A stretch of 64,000 nucleotides of DNA from Anagrus nilaparvatae (Eukaryota > Arthropoda > Insecta > Hymenoptera > Mymaridae), in the NCBI GenBank assembly GCA_022575985.1, contig JAKSXM010000288.1, positions 6,537,501 to 6,601,500 of the forward strand, written 5' to 3'. A program made the position numbers and the translations under genes. The notes under the pieces were generated by a model. It worked only from the letters and a program-made list of their open reading frames with translations. It did no database searches and was not told the DNA's origin. Shown here one piece after another: positions 12,901-23,908 of the stretch. Every line of letters begins with the position of its first letter. Positions within the stretch are counted from its first letter, which is position 1.

Positions 12901-14416
12901 CAGTAAATGAAGAAGGTAATATCACAATTTTTCCAATATTACAATTATTATTAGTAGCTGCATTTTGTAAATAATCTTGTAAACCTTGATAGGTATCAGC
13001 TCGTAATTTTTTTTGATTATCATAACAAAATTTTGTTCTATCGTGTTCAAGTTTTACATAATTATCAACAACATATTGTTGGCCCAATCTACCACCGTTT
13101 AAAATTGGATTAAAAGTATCTCGTATAGCAATTTGAAATTGTATATAATCGGCCCTTGTAACACGACGCTTTCCGCCTAATCGCATAATATTTCGATGCC
13201 AACCTCTAGTTCCATAAGGAAAAAATAATGGATATATCCATGGTTCAACATTTGGATCCATGGAACTAACAGTTTTTAAATCATGCGTATTTCTGTTTCG
13301 AATTGACACATAAGATTCGGGAATTTCGCCATCAGCATTTGTAGAAAAAACAGCAGCTACTTCATTCGATCGTTGAGGATTATATCGTCGCATGTCTGTT
13401 CCAGGTGTCGAAGAAAATGCTAAATGCAATTCATCAATATCAGTTCTATTCGCTCCTTGCTGAAGTTTTATTTCTTCATTCATCATTAAATAAGACTGTG
13501 CAAAAATATTATTTTCTTTCATTATTATATCTAAATTTTTAAGGAGCGTACGATCAAGATGTTTTCGAGGATTGTTTAGTATTCGACTTTCAAGAGCTAG
13601 TTCAGAATCTATTATGAACAACTGACCATAATTTGCAGTTGTGTTTGCTTCTGGGTGGATACTTCTATTTATTTGATAGTAAATTTGTCCATGAATTATA
13701 AAACAATAAGGTCCAGGTCTAGAATTTGGGAATTTTACTTGATTTACATTAAAAGATGCAAAAGAAAATGAACTATTGTAACTTCTAATATTTTTAAAAA
13801 ATTCAGCGGATTTTTCATGTGTTCTTAAAAATAAAGATTTTAATTCAGAAGGGAACTCAGGAAAATCAGGTAAAACTACCTCTCCATGAGAGCAGCAATC
13901 ATTAAAAGAGTTTCCTTTATTAGCAACTTTTTCTGATGCAAAATGTTTTGCTGAACAATGAATACATAAAACGTCCATTTTGCCTAGATAATGTTCTTCG
14001 TCATCAATTTCTACGAATTGTCTTGCTCTGTAATTTCGATTATTGATCACTTGTCTTTCATTAGTTGATCTTTGAAAATTTATTTCTTCTAGTTCTGTTC
14101 TGAGGGTTGCTCCTCGAACTATTGAGGTATTTGGTATATGCTGTGAGTTAGAATTTAATTGCAAATTATTAGTGAATATTTGAGTATCTAATCTTTGTGA
14201 TTCATTATTTGGTGTAATAATCTGTATTTGTAAATTGCTTGCATTATTTTCTTGTGTAGCTAAATTTTGTGCGATGGGGCGATTACTATTTAAAGTTGAT
14301 TTTTTTTCTTGAATTCTTCTCCTGTAATTTGCAGCATTTTGCGCTAATTTTTGTCGTTTTTGACTTTGATATTCTGCTTCTTCCTCTGGAGTTCTGATAA
14401 TACGACGTCGAGGCAT
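9965..14416 (-). CDS. Helitron Rep-helicase transposase (RepHel), 1,483 aa
   Basis: Rolling-circle transposase: it nicks and joins single strands (Rep, HUH class) and unwinds DNA (SF1 Pif1-like helicase), acting in the nucleus. Visible parts: basic N-terminus; Cys/His finger at about residues 151-177 (CIHC...CCSHG); Helitron-like N domain; Rep motif LFITMTCNP at about 530; HUH motif GLPHIHLLVTL at about 598-608; tyrosine motif YLYKYIFKG at about 731; Walker A GAGGTGKT at about 1057; Walker B FIWDEAPMA; GGDFRQLLPV; then TINKAQGQTFEKIAIDL and YVALSRTR near the C-terminus. No stop, frameshift or intron interrupts the 1,483 codons, and the length is usual for an insect RepHel. The ATG at 14416 opens the frame with a basic, transposase-like N-terminus. 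It lies downstream of the RPA-like gene on the same strand. Confidence 0.96.
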   Translation of the reverse strand: MPRRRIIRTPEEEAEYQSQKRQKLAQNAANYRRRIQEKKSTLNSNRPIAQNLATQENNASNLQIQIITPNNESQRLDTQIFTNNLQLNSNSQHIPNTSIVRGATLRTELEEINFQRSTNERQVINNRNYRARQFVEIDDEEHYLGKMDVLCIHCSAKHFASEKVANKGNSFNDCCSHGEVVLPDFPEFPSELKSLFLRTHEKSAEFFKNIRSYNSSFSFASFNVNQVKFPNSRPGPYCFIIHGQIYYQINRSIHPEANTTANYGQLFIIDSELALESRILNNPRKHLDRTLLKNLDIIMKENNIFAQSYLMMNEEIKLQQGANRTDIDELHLAFSSTPGTDMRRYNPQRSNEVAAVFSTNADGEIPESYVSIRNRNTHDLKTVSSMDPNVEPWIYPLFFPYGTRGWHRNIMRLGGKRRVTRADYIQFQIAIRDTFNPILNGGRLGQQYVVDNYVKLEHDRTKFCYDNQKKLRADTYQGLQDYLQNAATNNNCNIGKIVILPSSFTGSPRNMMQNYQDSMAIVRKFGKPDLFITMTCNPNWKEIKENLLPGQAASDRPDIVARVFHEKKDYLLELIVKYKIFGEVEAHVSTIENQKRGLPHIHLLVTLKRNSKIATAEVVDKHISAEIPDPTKEPRLHEIVIKNMIHGPCGNWCQVDGKCSKKYPKEFQNETIVDVNGYPKYRRRDSGIQYERQNGFKIDNRNVVPYSPKLLKKLNCHINVEVVSSIQSVKYLYKYIFKGHDAANLVINDQIEHNEIKNFVEGRYVRPVEAVWRILGKRIQQKSHSITRLPVHLPNSQSIIIPESNNEDEIQTALQKTTMLIDYFALNARDNIAKQLNYSEIPNHFVFKNHKWERRQRKDNCIGRMYSVSPTNTELYHLRLLLLSVKGATSFQDLRTVNGEIYPTYVEACIALGLVEDDDEWKRCLDEAKVWMMPKQLRSLFVRILIHCQPLYPESLWDMYKDALSEDYIRHFDIQISYKKAYASISKMLEKEGFHLSNFPSMDQTYYDELIESENTENSRELGQALLLKANSDQKNIIDKVLAAVKNESNEKCIYIDGAGGTGKTYIYKTLYHLLEGENYKVTTMALTGIAATLLPNGKTAHKVNGLPVPLLSDSTSNITAQSAEGQNLKNTDVFIWDEAPMAPRYALEVMDRTLRYIMQNDKPFGGKVILLGGDFRQLLPVKIHGTRSEIINLSIKFSPLWKHFKTYKLSKNMRTLPEEVEFTQFLLNVGNGSINDDNDNITLPEKCLAPSNNDIVQDTYGSLIQQKQYHSATKCAILSARNADVNEINQKVVNLLDKDTEKIYYSIDSTEKSNDAINECVLPEYLNTLEPPSLPPYGLRLRKYSIVMLIRNLSIHEGLCNGTRLLVLELSNHIIKCEILSGDKAGSIAFINRITLKCENEYPFSFSRRQFPIKLAFAMTINKAQGQTFEKIAIDLRKDVFNHGQLYVALSRTRCWDAVKVYLGNQRLNNKVKNYVYTELLS

Positions 14417-14880
14417 GTTTATAGATTATTTAATATTTTATGACAGAATTATTTTAGGTGATATATATTTTTTTCGAAAAATATTAAAATTAAATTATTT
14501 TTATTATTTTATAATATATATTTAGTAAAAATTAAAAAAAAATTGAAGTAATATATTAAATATAATTTATTACAATTTATTAAGTTGATAGGTAAAAATA
14601 ATGTTACTATACAAATTTAAATATTTTCTTTAATTGATAATCAACAGTGGTAATTAATTTAACTAATTATTTTCAGTTATTGGTAATTTCGTTTTTGGTA
14701 TTTGGTTATTGGTATTATCGTTTTAGTTACTTGGTATTATTTCTTTTAGTTTTTAATATTTTTGTTAAGAATGGTAATGGTCATAAGATGTAAATTTTGG
14801 TAATGAAAGTAATTGAAAAAGATTATTAAAATAGTTATTTATCTTATGTAAGCAAGTAAAGTAATTGAAATATAATAATG

Positions 14881-14990
14881 TAATTAAGTATGGTAATTGG
14901 TAATTAAGTATTGAAATTGGTAATTAAGTATGGTAATTGGTAATTAAGTATGGTAATTGGTTATTAAGTATGGTAACTGGTAATTAATTA
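14881..14990. repeat. 20-bp minisatellite (TAATTAAGTATGGTAATTGG)
   Basis: About five and a half near-identical 20-bp units in tandem, a little over 400 bp upstream of the RepHel start codon. Confidence 0.85.
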
Positions 14991-15357
14991 AGTAAAGTAA
15001 TTTTGATATTGTATATGTAATAATTGATAGGTAAGGTAATAAATTAATAATAATTTCAAAAATAGATGGTTTTTTTATTTATTTTATTAAAATTAATAAA
15101 TACTTAAATTTATTTATAAATTAAAATTGTTATTATTTAATTTAACCTGTATATTTAGATATACATATTTACCAATATCATAAAGATTGAACCTTCAGGC
15201 AAAAAGATGTTAAATTAACAATAAGTGCTAGAGAATTTCTTTTCCTGAAAAAAAAAATATATATATTACTTTATGGTTTATTTTTTTTAAAATTCGAGTC
15301 CTTTGAATGAGTTTTTAAATTTAAATAATAAGAGTTAGAAATTATGTTATTAGCAGA

Positions 15358-15681
15358 AGGTCTGTTCTTTTTATCCCAAAAAAGTAGAATTGGAGTTAAA
15401 CAGAAAAAAGAAATGCGCGCTCAGTTTAAACATTTTGTTGGTTAGATTGTATTTTATTTAAATTGTTATTAATTTTTTTTATTTTTAATAATAGATTATT
15501 TACTGCTATCGATAAAAAGCTAAATTAAACATGTTTTAACATATAATTTTTAGTAAAAAAATTTTATCCAAAAAAAACGTTTTCCTTTTTGAATTACCGC
15601 CAAGAAAAAAACGCGCGTTCTGTTTAGTTTTACCCCAGTTTTGCTCCAGGTTAACTTTTTTGGAAAAAAAAGAACAGACCT
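15358..15681. mobile_element. MITE-like element, ~324 bp
   Basis: AGGTCTGTTCTTTTT at 15358 is inverted as AAAAAAGAACAGACCT ending at 15681. Inward similarity includes CCAAAAAAGT and the GCGCGC/CGCGCG pair. No coding capacity; the target duplication is not clear. Confidence 0.6.
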
Positions 15682-15705
15682 AGTGTTGGGTAGAAATTAC
15701 AGGAG

Positions 15706-15768
15706 CCGAATTCACACTATATGTTTCATATGATAAAATTACACGTAAAACATATAAAGTGAATTCGG
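15706..15768. repeat. Short hairpin
   Basis: CCGAATTCACACTATATGTTT pairs with its near-complement ending GTGAATTCGG at 15768. A second small hairpin (GATATGGATAG / CTATATCCATA) follows at about 15775-15800. Confidence 0.6.
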
Positions 15769-18700
15769 ACCTAGATATGGATAGTTTTTCTATATCCATA
15801 TTTCATATTTTTTCATAAATCATATTAATATGAATTCCATATATGATCATTTTTTTTCCGTGCAAGTCATATTTATATTACAGTTCTCGTAAAAAGCACC
15901 CATAAATACGTAATGATACATAACTTTAATCACGCGGAAGATTCGTGCCATTAGATTTTGCTTTATTTTTTATTTTTTTTATACATTTTTCAAAGGGCTC
16001 TTATTATATAAACATTTAAAAAAGATAATAAAAAACTTACTAATGAAATCTATTTTTATCCTTTAAAATTTTGTATTCCTTTAAAGAAGCTTAAAATAGA
16101 TCCTTCTGGCAGATATTACAGTAAAACTAATTTAATGTATTGCCATTATGCGTACGTTAAATATAACCTAAAATTTTTTTTTAAATAATAAGTAAATGAT
16201 AATAAAAAAGACAAACTATACTCAATATTAATATATTTTTTTACCTTTATAAGACAGTACTTTTGATTTTATAATTTGTTTAAAATTAAATTTGTTAAAT
16301 TAACAGTTATAAATTTTATTGATAATGATTTACTTTTATCAATCGAAAACTTTTATTTAACATGTTCTTACATAGAACATAAAACAGATTTTATTATCAC
16401 AAAAATGTCGGGAAAAAAGCTTCCTGCTACACTATAATTTAGCATAGGTAGATAATGCAGATGTAGATGTAAATTAAATTTTTATTCAAATCTTTAATTA
16501 TAATCAATATTTTTTTGTATTTGATAACTTCTCAAGAAGAAACAAATTTAAGATTAAATGAAAATTCTAAATATTTTAATTTGGGTCAGTGAACCCTTTA
16601 ATGTTTTGTATTTTATATATATTTAAAAGAATAATTATTAATAATCATTCATTTAATTAAATAATTTAATTTACATTTAATATTATAATATTTATATATG
16701 TAATCATACTGAATAAAAATAAATTAATAAATTATGTATATTTTTAGAATTAAAATAAACTTCCAACGGTGGGAAAATTCAAAATTAAATTAAATAGTAT
16801 CATATTTTACAATTTCATTCACTCTTAAAGAGAACTCCGGATTGAAAGTATTGAAAGTACTCGTCCCCTAACAATTTAATTCAAATCAGCTGGTTCAGTT
16901 AAATTTTTATAATTTTTTTTTTTTAATTAAATGTTGGTTAATAGCAGCATTGTTATTATTTGTTTAGAGCTTATATTTAGAGCACAGTCAATTTAAGAAT
17001 CTTAACTCCAAAAAAATTTTATGAAGATTTTAAAAATAATGATTTAAAAAAAATTTAATATAATTTATTTTTGTATAATATACTTTTAAATTTTAATATG
17101 ATCAAATTTCATCAAATCAATGCAATAAAAGACAATTAATTCAAGAAATAAATAAATAATTTATAGTTTAGTTATGAAAATTATTATTAAAATTACAATA
17201 CATTATTTTTATAATATATTATTTATTACATTACAATTTATTTTTTTATAATATACGTATACTTAGTTTTACATTTTAATAGGAACAACATTGATATAAT
17301 TAATTATAATATAATAATTATATAGAATAGATAATAGATTTATATTTAATATCTATTCGATATGAAGTAAATTTTTCAGACTTCCTTGTATATAATTTAC
17401 ATAAAAATTCATAAGCGTATAACATTATATGTATCAAGAATGGTATTTGAAGCATACACTTAATCTAAATAAAAAATTATTATTTTTTAACTTTATATTA
17501 AGAATTAAGAAATAATAATTTTTTTACATAATTTAATGGAATGTAATAATTATTTTTGATTATTAATTAACAATTAAATAAACTAAAATTAAATTGAATA
17601 AATTACAATTTGTTGATATATATAATTATTATTTTTTAATAAAAATTTAAATACTTAAATTTATTTTGAGCTTTAAAGATTATATTAATATCTATGTAGA
17701 TTTATTAAAATTTTGTTGTAAGAAATTAGAAATATGAAAAAAAAAAAATTATTTTATACATTATTAATTGAAAAATTAATTATTAAAAAGATTTTAATAT
17801 AATCTTATACATTATAAATCAATCATACAATTTAATTAGTAAATAAAAATTTATCAATATTTGAAAGATCAACAAAATAAAACTAAATAAAATTCAAGTC
17901 ACTTGTTTTGCAATTAACTATTAATTTAAAATTTTAAATCTTTAAACTTTTGTTATACTCTAACATTTTAATTAATATATTGCATTCATAATTAACATAA
18001 AATAAAAGAAAAAGAAAACAAAAAAAAAAACTAAAAATAATTAAGTTATAATTAATTATGAACACATATTATTTTTAAATATATTAGAAATTTAATGAAA
18101 ATATAGAAGTAATAGGAACATCAAATTATAAAAATCAAATTATTCTGACATATTAATTTTACTGATCTATGTGAAGTCGAATACGAACCCCTCTATCTGT
18201 CTCTTCATCATCTAAAATAATATCCGGGTTAGCCCTAATTCGAGTCATATTGTCACATATTATCTTGATATGCTTGTTGACTATAAAAAAAATTATTTGT
18301 TTGTTTAAATTTAAAATAAAAGAAAAATAAAGAATCATTTTTTTAAAATAATTTAAAACTACATACCATCAACTTTTACTTTTCCTAGAACAGTAATTCC
18401 ATTCCCTTTTTCAAAAACTGCAGCTGTTGCATCTGCTTCAGCAGAATAATTGTTAACGACAACTGATAATTTCCATTCACCATCAGTGATAACGCAACAA
18501 CCATATCTGTGCGGACCTCTAGCTTGGGCCATCATCCTAAATTTTAGTTTGATTGCTCCGCTCATTTCTGAAATATTTTTTTATTAATTAGTAGTTAAAG
18601 TTATTTTTAATTTTTTAAGATATGATATTAATATACGATATTAAAAAACATACCAACAACTGTACCATCAGCTATATTAGCGATATTATCAAAAGTAGCT

Positions 18701-19250
18701 ACAGTTGCAGCTGGTGGTGGAGGTGCAGCAGCAGCTGCAAGAGGAAAAGTACCCAATCTTTGGATTATTGTGTGAGGCTGAACCGAGGGGCTGACGACGC
18801 GATTTAAAGTATTTAAAGTATTTAAATCGCTTTTTAAATCGCTCACAAATTTTTAAATCGCTGTTAAATTATTGCTTTAAAATTAGATTTTTGGCATAAA
18901 AACTGTTTCTAGGGGTTTGTGGGATCACAAAAATTGAAATTTTAACCGGATTTAACCCCAGGTTTATCCCTGCCCATATTTATGACCAAAAAATTGGCCA
19001 ATTTTTGAGAAAATTTACCAAATATTTTAAATCGCTTTTAAATTATTGCTTTAAATTTAATTTCTCGGCATGTAAACTGTACCTACGGGTTAGCGGGGGT
19101 ACAAATATTGAAATTTTCATCGGATTTAACCTCAATATCATCCCCACCCTTATTTTAGACCTAAAAATTGGCCAAATTTCTAGAAAATTTGCCGAATATC
19201 TTATTTTTTTTACATATTCGCACTTTTAGCATCCAGGGTATGCCTATAAA

Positions 19251-20470
19251 GGTTTTTTGGGTCACTGATCAAGAATTTGGACTTCTTTTTCATAAATAAT
19301 TAATATTTCACCCTTAAAATAGCTAAACCTACCCCTAAAAGGGGTGTTTTTACTATTTTCGTACTTTAAGCATCCTGAATATGCCCATATAGGTTTTTTG
19401 GGTCGCTGATCAAGAATTTGGACTTCTTTTTTATAAATAATCAATATTTCACCCTTAAAATAGCTAAACCTACCCCTAAAAGGGGTGTTTTTACTATTTT
19501 CGTACTTTAAGCATCCTGAATATGCCCATTTAGGTTTTTTGGGTCGCTGATCAAGAATTTGGACTTCTTTTTTATAAATAATCAATATTTCACCCTTAAA
19601 ATAGCTAAACCTACCCCCGAAAATGGGGTGTTTTATCTATTTTCGTACTTTTAGCATCCAGGGTATGCCTAAATAGGTTTTTTGGGTCGCTGATCAAGAA
19701 TTTGGACTTCTTTTTTATAAATAATTAATATGTCACCCTTAAAATAGCTAAACCTACCCCTAAAAGGGGTGTTTGTACTATTTTCGTACTTTAAGCATCC
19801 TGAATATGCCCGTATAGGTTTTTTGGGTCGCTGATCAAGAATTTGGACTTCTTTTTTATAAATAATCAATATTTCACCCTTAAAATAGCTAAACCTACCC
19901 CTAAAAGGGGTGTTTTTACTATTTTCGCACTTTGAACGTCCAGAGTACGTCGTTATACGTTATTTGGGCATTTAATCAAGAATTTCGAATTTTTTTCATA
20001 AATAATTAATATTTCACCCTTAAAATAGCTAAAACTACCCCCGAAAGGGGTGTTTTTGTTATTTTCGCAACCTTAGCGTCCAGTATGCCCATATAGGTTT
20101 TTTGGGTCGCAATTCAAGAATTTAGACTACTTTTTCATAAATAGTTACTATTTCACCCTTAAAATAGCTAAAACTACCCCTAAAAGGGATGTTCTTGCTA
20201 ACTTTGTACTTTAAATGTTCAGAGTACGTTCATATACGTTTCTTGGGTCGCTTATCAATAATTTCGACTTCTTTCTTATAAATCTTTACTATTTCACCTT
20301 TGAAATTGTTAAAACTATCCCTAAAATGGGTGTTTTTGTTATTTTCGCAATTTAAGCGTCCAGGATATGCCCATATAGGTTTTTTGGTTCGCTAATCAAG
20401 AGTTTTGATTTTTATTTATAAATTATTAATACTTCACCCTTAAATTAGCTAAATCTACCCCGAAAAGTTT
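19251..20470. repeat. ~141-bp tandem array, left arm of the fold-back
   Basis: About nine units containing GGTTTTTTGGGTCGCTGATC, AAGAATTTGGACTTC and TTTCACCCTTAAAATAGCTA. The first five or six are nearly identical and later ones diverge towards the centre. The same units occur inverted at about 22650-23215. Minus-strand open frames here are repeat translations. Confidence 0.85.
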
Positions 20471-21255
20471 AGATTCCAATTTTTGGCCCAGAAATGGACA
20501 GGGTATGCAGAATCCAACTGCTAACTACATTTTTATATTCAAATTTTGGACCAAGATATTGGACCAAAATGGCTGATTTTCGGGAAATCTGTCAAATCTT
20601 CTAGATTGAAAAACAAATTATTTTCTATATCTTATGCAGATTTCGAATATGCAGAATCGGAATCTGCTATAAAAATTTTAATTTTCCAATTTTTTCCTTA
20701 GATATTTATAGAAAAGTTGGCTAGTATTTGAAAAAATTTGCTGATTCTTCAAGATTATACAAGTAGCTACTATCGATGCATCTTATGGTGTCTTAGAGTA
20801 TTTGGAATTCGAGTCTTTTAAGCTTGCGGTTTGAATTTGTTTCAAATAATTAATAACTTTCAGGAAATTATTTAAAAAGAAAATAAAAACAAAAGAATAT
20901 TTTTTGTTGAAATAAGTAATATATATTATATTTTTTTGGAATCAAAAATAAATATTCATAGCAAATAAAAATGAATACGAAAATAATTAAATGAGTAGCA
21001 AAAGTTCCAGCAATTAAATAAATATTAAAAATTGAATAGGTCCACCCCATCCTTGACCCTATTATTATTTATTACCCTCAAAATATATATATATATTTTT
21101 CTGAATCTGGTCACTGTATTATTGAAAAGCAAACATTTTGAATTTTGCGATTCTGGTGCAAGTTTTGCACTGAGTATACTCCAAACTTCAAGAATTTTTT
21201 TGAAAAAATACCAATTTTTTGTTTAAATTCTGAGCATAAATTTTTGATTTAATAA
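20471..21255. other. Fold-back interior, non-coding
   Basis: AT-rich DNA with diverged GGCCAAAATTGG-type motifs related to the arms; no gene recognised. Confidence 0.5.
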
Positions 21256-21805
21256 TTTAGTCACCATACTCCAGTCAAATCACGGGGGGGGGGGGGGGGG
21301 TGATATTATCTCCACTAATGGTTTTTTCCCATATAACTTTTTTTGGGTTACTGATCACGAATTTAGAGGTCTGAGAGCCGACCTAAGGGTGGAACACACT
21401 TAAATTTGCAAATTCACCCTTTTAAGTGGTATTTTAACAATATTTTTAACAGAGTTATTCATAAAAATTTAAGCAGGTTATAATAGGTTTTTTGGCTGGC
21501 TAATCACAAATTTGAGGCTTCCAAGTAATATTGATTTGCAAATTTAGGGATGTTTTATCAACTTTACACACTTGAGACCCTCAAATTTGTGATTCGCCTA
21601 ACAAAAAATCTATTATAGCTTGCTTAAATTATTATTAATAAATCTTGTTACAAATATTGTTAAAATATAAGAGTGATCTACCCTTAGACCGGCTCCGGGA
21701 CCCCAAAATTCGTAATCAGCGACCCAAAAAACTTATAGAGAAACAAACTTCATTAGTAGGGAAAATATCAACCACAATCCCCTGATTTGACTGGAGTACC
21801 AGTTT
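21256..21805. repeat. Nested inverted repeat with a 17-G tract
   Basis: ACTCCAGTCAAATCACGGGG at 21269 is inverted as CCCTGATTTGACTGGAGT near 21780-21798. AATCACAAATTTGAGG / TCAAATTTGTGATT also pair further in. A run of 17 G sits at 21284-21300. Probably an older element nested in the larger fold-back. Confidence 0.65.
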
Positions 21806-22649
21806 CGCATTCTTCATATTTAAAATCATCAAACAAATAGAAATTAGTTTTCATGGAACATGTTTATAGGGAAAGGGTATACTGGAAATTTAGACTTTAA
21901 AAGGAGGGGAGGTCAAATGTGTCCGATTAAATAGTGTCAGATTCTACATATTCCAAAAACCCACAAAATATTTAGAATACTATTCCTTCTATCACCCAGG
22001 TGATTCGGCAATTTTTTTTATAACTTGGTCAATCGTTTGTCCAATTTATGGCCAAAGATCGGATTTTCAAAATTTAGTTAGCAGGTTCGGATTCTGCCTA
22101 CGAAACCCCATAAGATACATTCGAAATAATCTCTTGCATAATTTTTGAGTTACGACGAATTTTTTCGAAAATTGGCTAATTTTGTCTAATTTATTGGCTT
22201 TTAGCCAATATAAAAATTTGAATTATAAAATTTAGTTATCAAATTCCGTTTCTGAATACTCGAAAATCTCGTAGGATATATATAGAAAGTAATTTTTTCT
22301 ATAATCTAGCAGATTCGGCAAATTTTTTAGAATATTGGACAAATGTTGTCCAATTTCTTAGAGAAAAATATAAATTTTAAAATTTAGTTATCAGATACGG
22401 ATTCTGCATACTCGAAAACCCCATAAGATACATTGGAAATAACCGCTTATAATCTATATGATATCATGCGAATTTTTTCAAAAACTGGCCAATTATGGTC
22501 CTATTTCTTGGGCAAAAATTTGAATTTAAAAATTTAGTTAGCAGTTGGATTCTGCATACCCCAAAATATATTTAGAATGTAATTTCTTCTATAATCCAAG
22601 AGATTCGGCATATTTTCTCGAAAATTGGACAGTTTTTTGTCCATTCTGG
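21806..22649. other. Fold-back interior, diverged tandem units
   Basis: Loosely repeated segments (GGATTCTGCATACTCGAAA, ATAATCNAGNAGATTCGGCA) every ~120-150 bp; no coding region. Confidence 0.5.
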
Positions 22650-23215
22650 GGCAAAAATTGGAATCTAAACTTTTAGGGGTAGTTTTAGCTATTTTAAGGG
22701 TGAAATAGTAACTATTTATGAAAAAAATTCGAAATTCTTGATTAAATGCCCAAAAAACGTATAACAACGTACTCTGGACGTTCAAAGTACGAAAATAGTA
22801 AAAACACCCCTTTTAGGGGTAGGTTTAGCTATTTAAAGGGTGAAATATTGATTATTTATAAAAAAGAAGTCCAAATTCTTGATCAGCAACCCAAAAAACC
22901 TATATAGGCATACCCTGAATGCTAAAAGTACGAAAATAGATAAAACACCCCCTTTTCGGGGGTAGTTTTCGCTATTTTAAGGGTGACATATTAATTATTT
23001 ATAAAAAAGAAGTCCAAATTCTTGATCAGCGACCCAAAAAACCTATTTAGGCATACCCTGGATGCTAAAAGTACGAAAATAGATAAAACACCCCCTTTTC
23101 GGGGGTAGTTTTAGCTATTTTAAGGGTGAAATATTAATTATTTATAAAAAATAAGTGCAAATTCTTGATCAGTGACCCAAAAAACCTATATAGGCATACC
23201 CTGGATGCTAAAAGT
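22650..23215. repeat. ~141-bp tandem array, right arm of the fold-back
   Basis: Three to four units that are reverse complements of those at 19251-20470. The right arm has fewer units than the left, so the two arms have changed copy number independently. Confidence 0.8.
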
Positions 23216-23908
23216 GCGAATATGTAAAAAAAATAAGATATTCGGCAAATTTTCTAGAAATTTGGCCAATTTTTAGGTCTAAAATAAGGGTGGGGATGAT
23301 ATTAAGGTTAAATCCGATGAAAATTTCAATATTTGTACCCCCGCTAACCCCTAGGTACAGTTTATATGCCGAGAAATTAAATTTAAAGCAATAATTTAAC
23401 TGCGATTTAAAATATTTGGTAAATTTTCTCAAAAATTGGCCAACTTTTTGGTCATAAATATGGGCAGGGATAAACCTGGGGTTAAATCCGGTTAAAATTT
23501 CAATTTTTGTGATCCCACAAACCCCTAGAAACAGTTTTTATGCCAAAAATCTAATTTGAAAACAATAATTTAACAGCGATTTAAAGTATTTAAAGTATTT
23601 AAATCGCTTTTTAAATCGCTAATTTTTTAAATCGCGTTGTCAGCCCCTCGGGCTGAACATGTAATTCTATAGGAATGATATTGTTTTCTTCTCTCCAATA
23701 GTTTTGTGATGTTATTTTACACAAAATTCCATCTAATTTCAAGACTGTACGTAACTGTATCAATGGAGTGATTTCCTCAATTTGAGTTCCCCAAACGCAA
23801 ATCTGAACTCTTTTATCAGTATTACTGAGAACAAATTTCATTAGTTGAAACCTACCATTTGATACTGGTCTTGATGGGGTGATTTCATCGATAAATGCAG
23901 TTATTTCT

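Larger units (their letters stand above)
14417..18158. other. Helitron internal AT-rich spacer
   Basis: About 3.7 kb between the RepHel start and the last RPA-like exon. Very AT-rich with no supported coding region. It holds a 20-bp minisatellite and two palindromic elements listed separately, and must contain the RepHel promoter, which was not resolved. Confidence 0.6.
18784..23650. mobile_element. 4,867-bp fold-back element with 8-bp target duplication
   Basis: The ends are CGAGGGGCTGAC and GTCAGCCCCTCG, flanked by the perfect 8-bp direct repeat GGCTGAAC (18776-18783 and 23651-23658). Several GCGATTTAAA subterminal repeats and inverted arms of at least 450 bp follow, then tandem arrays that are also inverted relative to each other. 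No transposase is seen. An 8-bp duplication fits hAT (or P-like) transposases; the subterminal repeats favour hAT. Inserted in exon 3 of the RPA-like gene. Confidence 0.88.
18159..23908 (-). pseudogene. RPA/OB-fold-like gene, 3' exons, split by a transposon
   Basis: Minus-strand exons with consensus splice sites: exon 3 (23908 to 23651, resuming 18775 to 18654), exon 4 (18567-18367) and exon 5 (18280-18159, ending TAA). Exon 3 carries an RPA-type OB-fold signature (FVLSNTDKRVQICVWGTQIE, then PLIQLRTVLKLDG) followed by an Ala/Pro linker. Exon 4 (FRMMAQARG, CCVITDGEWKLSVVVNN) looks like a second beta-rich domain that I cannot name. The element at 18784-23650 interrupts exon 3. Allowing for it and one copy of its 8-bp duplication, the flanking reading frames agree. 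Exon 1 at 25594 joins in the same phase (786 nt in all, 262 codons with stop). As it stands the gene is broken unless the insert is removed or spliced out. RPA-like proteins are known companions of RepHel in some Helitrons. Confidence 0.75.

Noticed and set aside
19262..19869. Minus-strand repeat protein (QILDQRPKKP units)
   Set aside because: Translation of the 141-bp satellite inside the fold-back, with no start context or conserved domain.
19251..20470. CRISPR-like array
   Set aside because: The repeated unit is continuous (no unique spacers), units are ~141 bp, and the DNA is eukaryotic.
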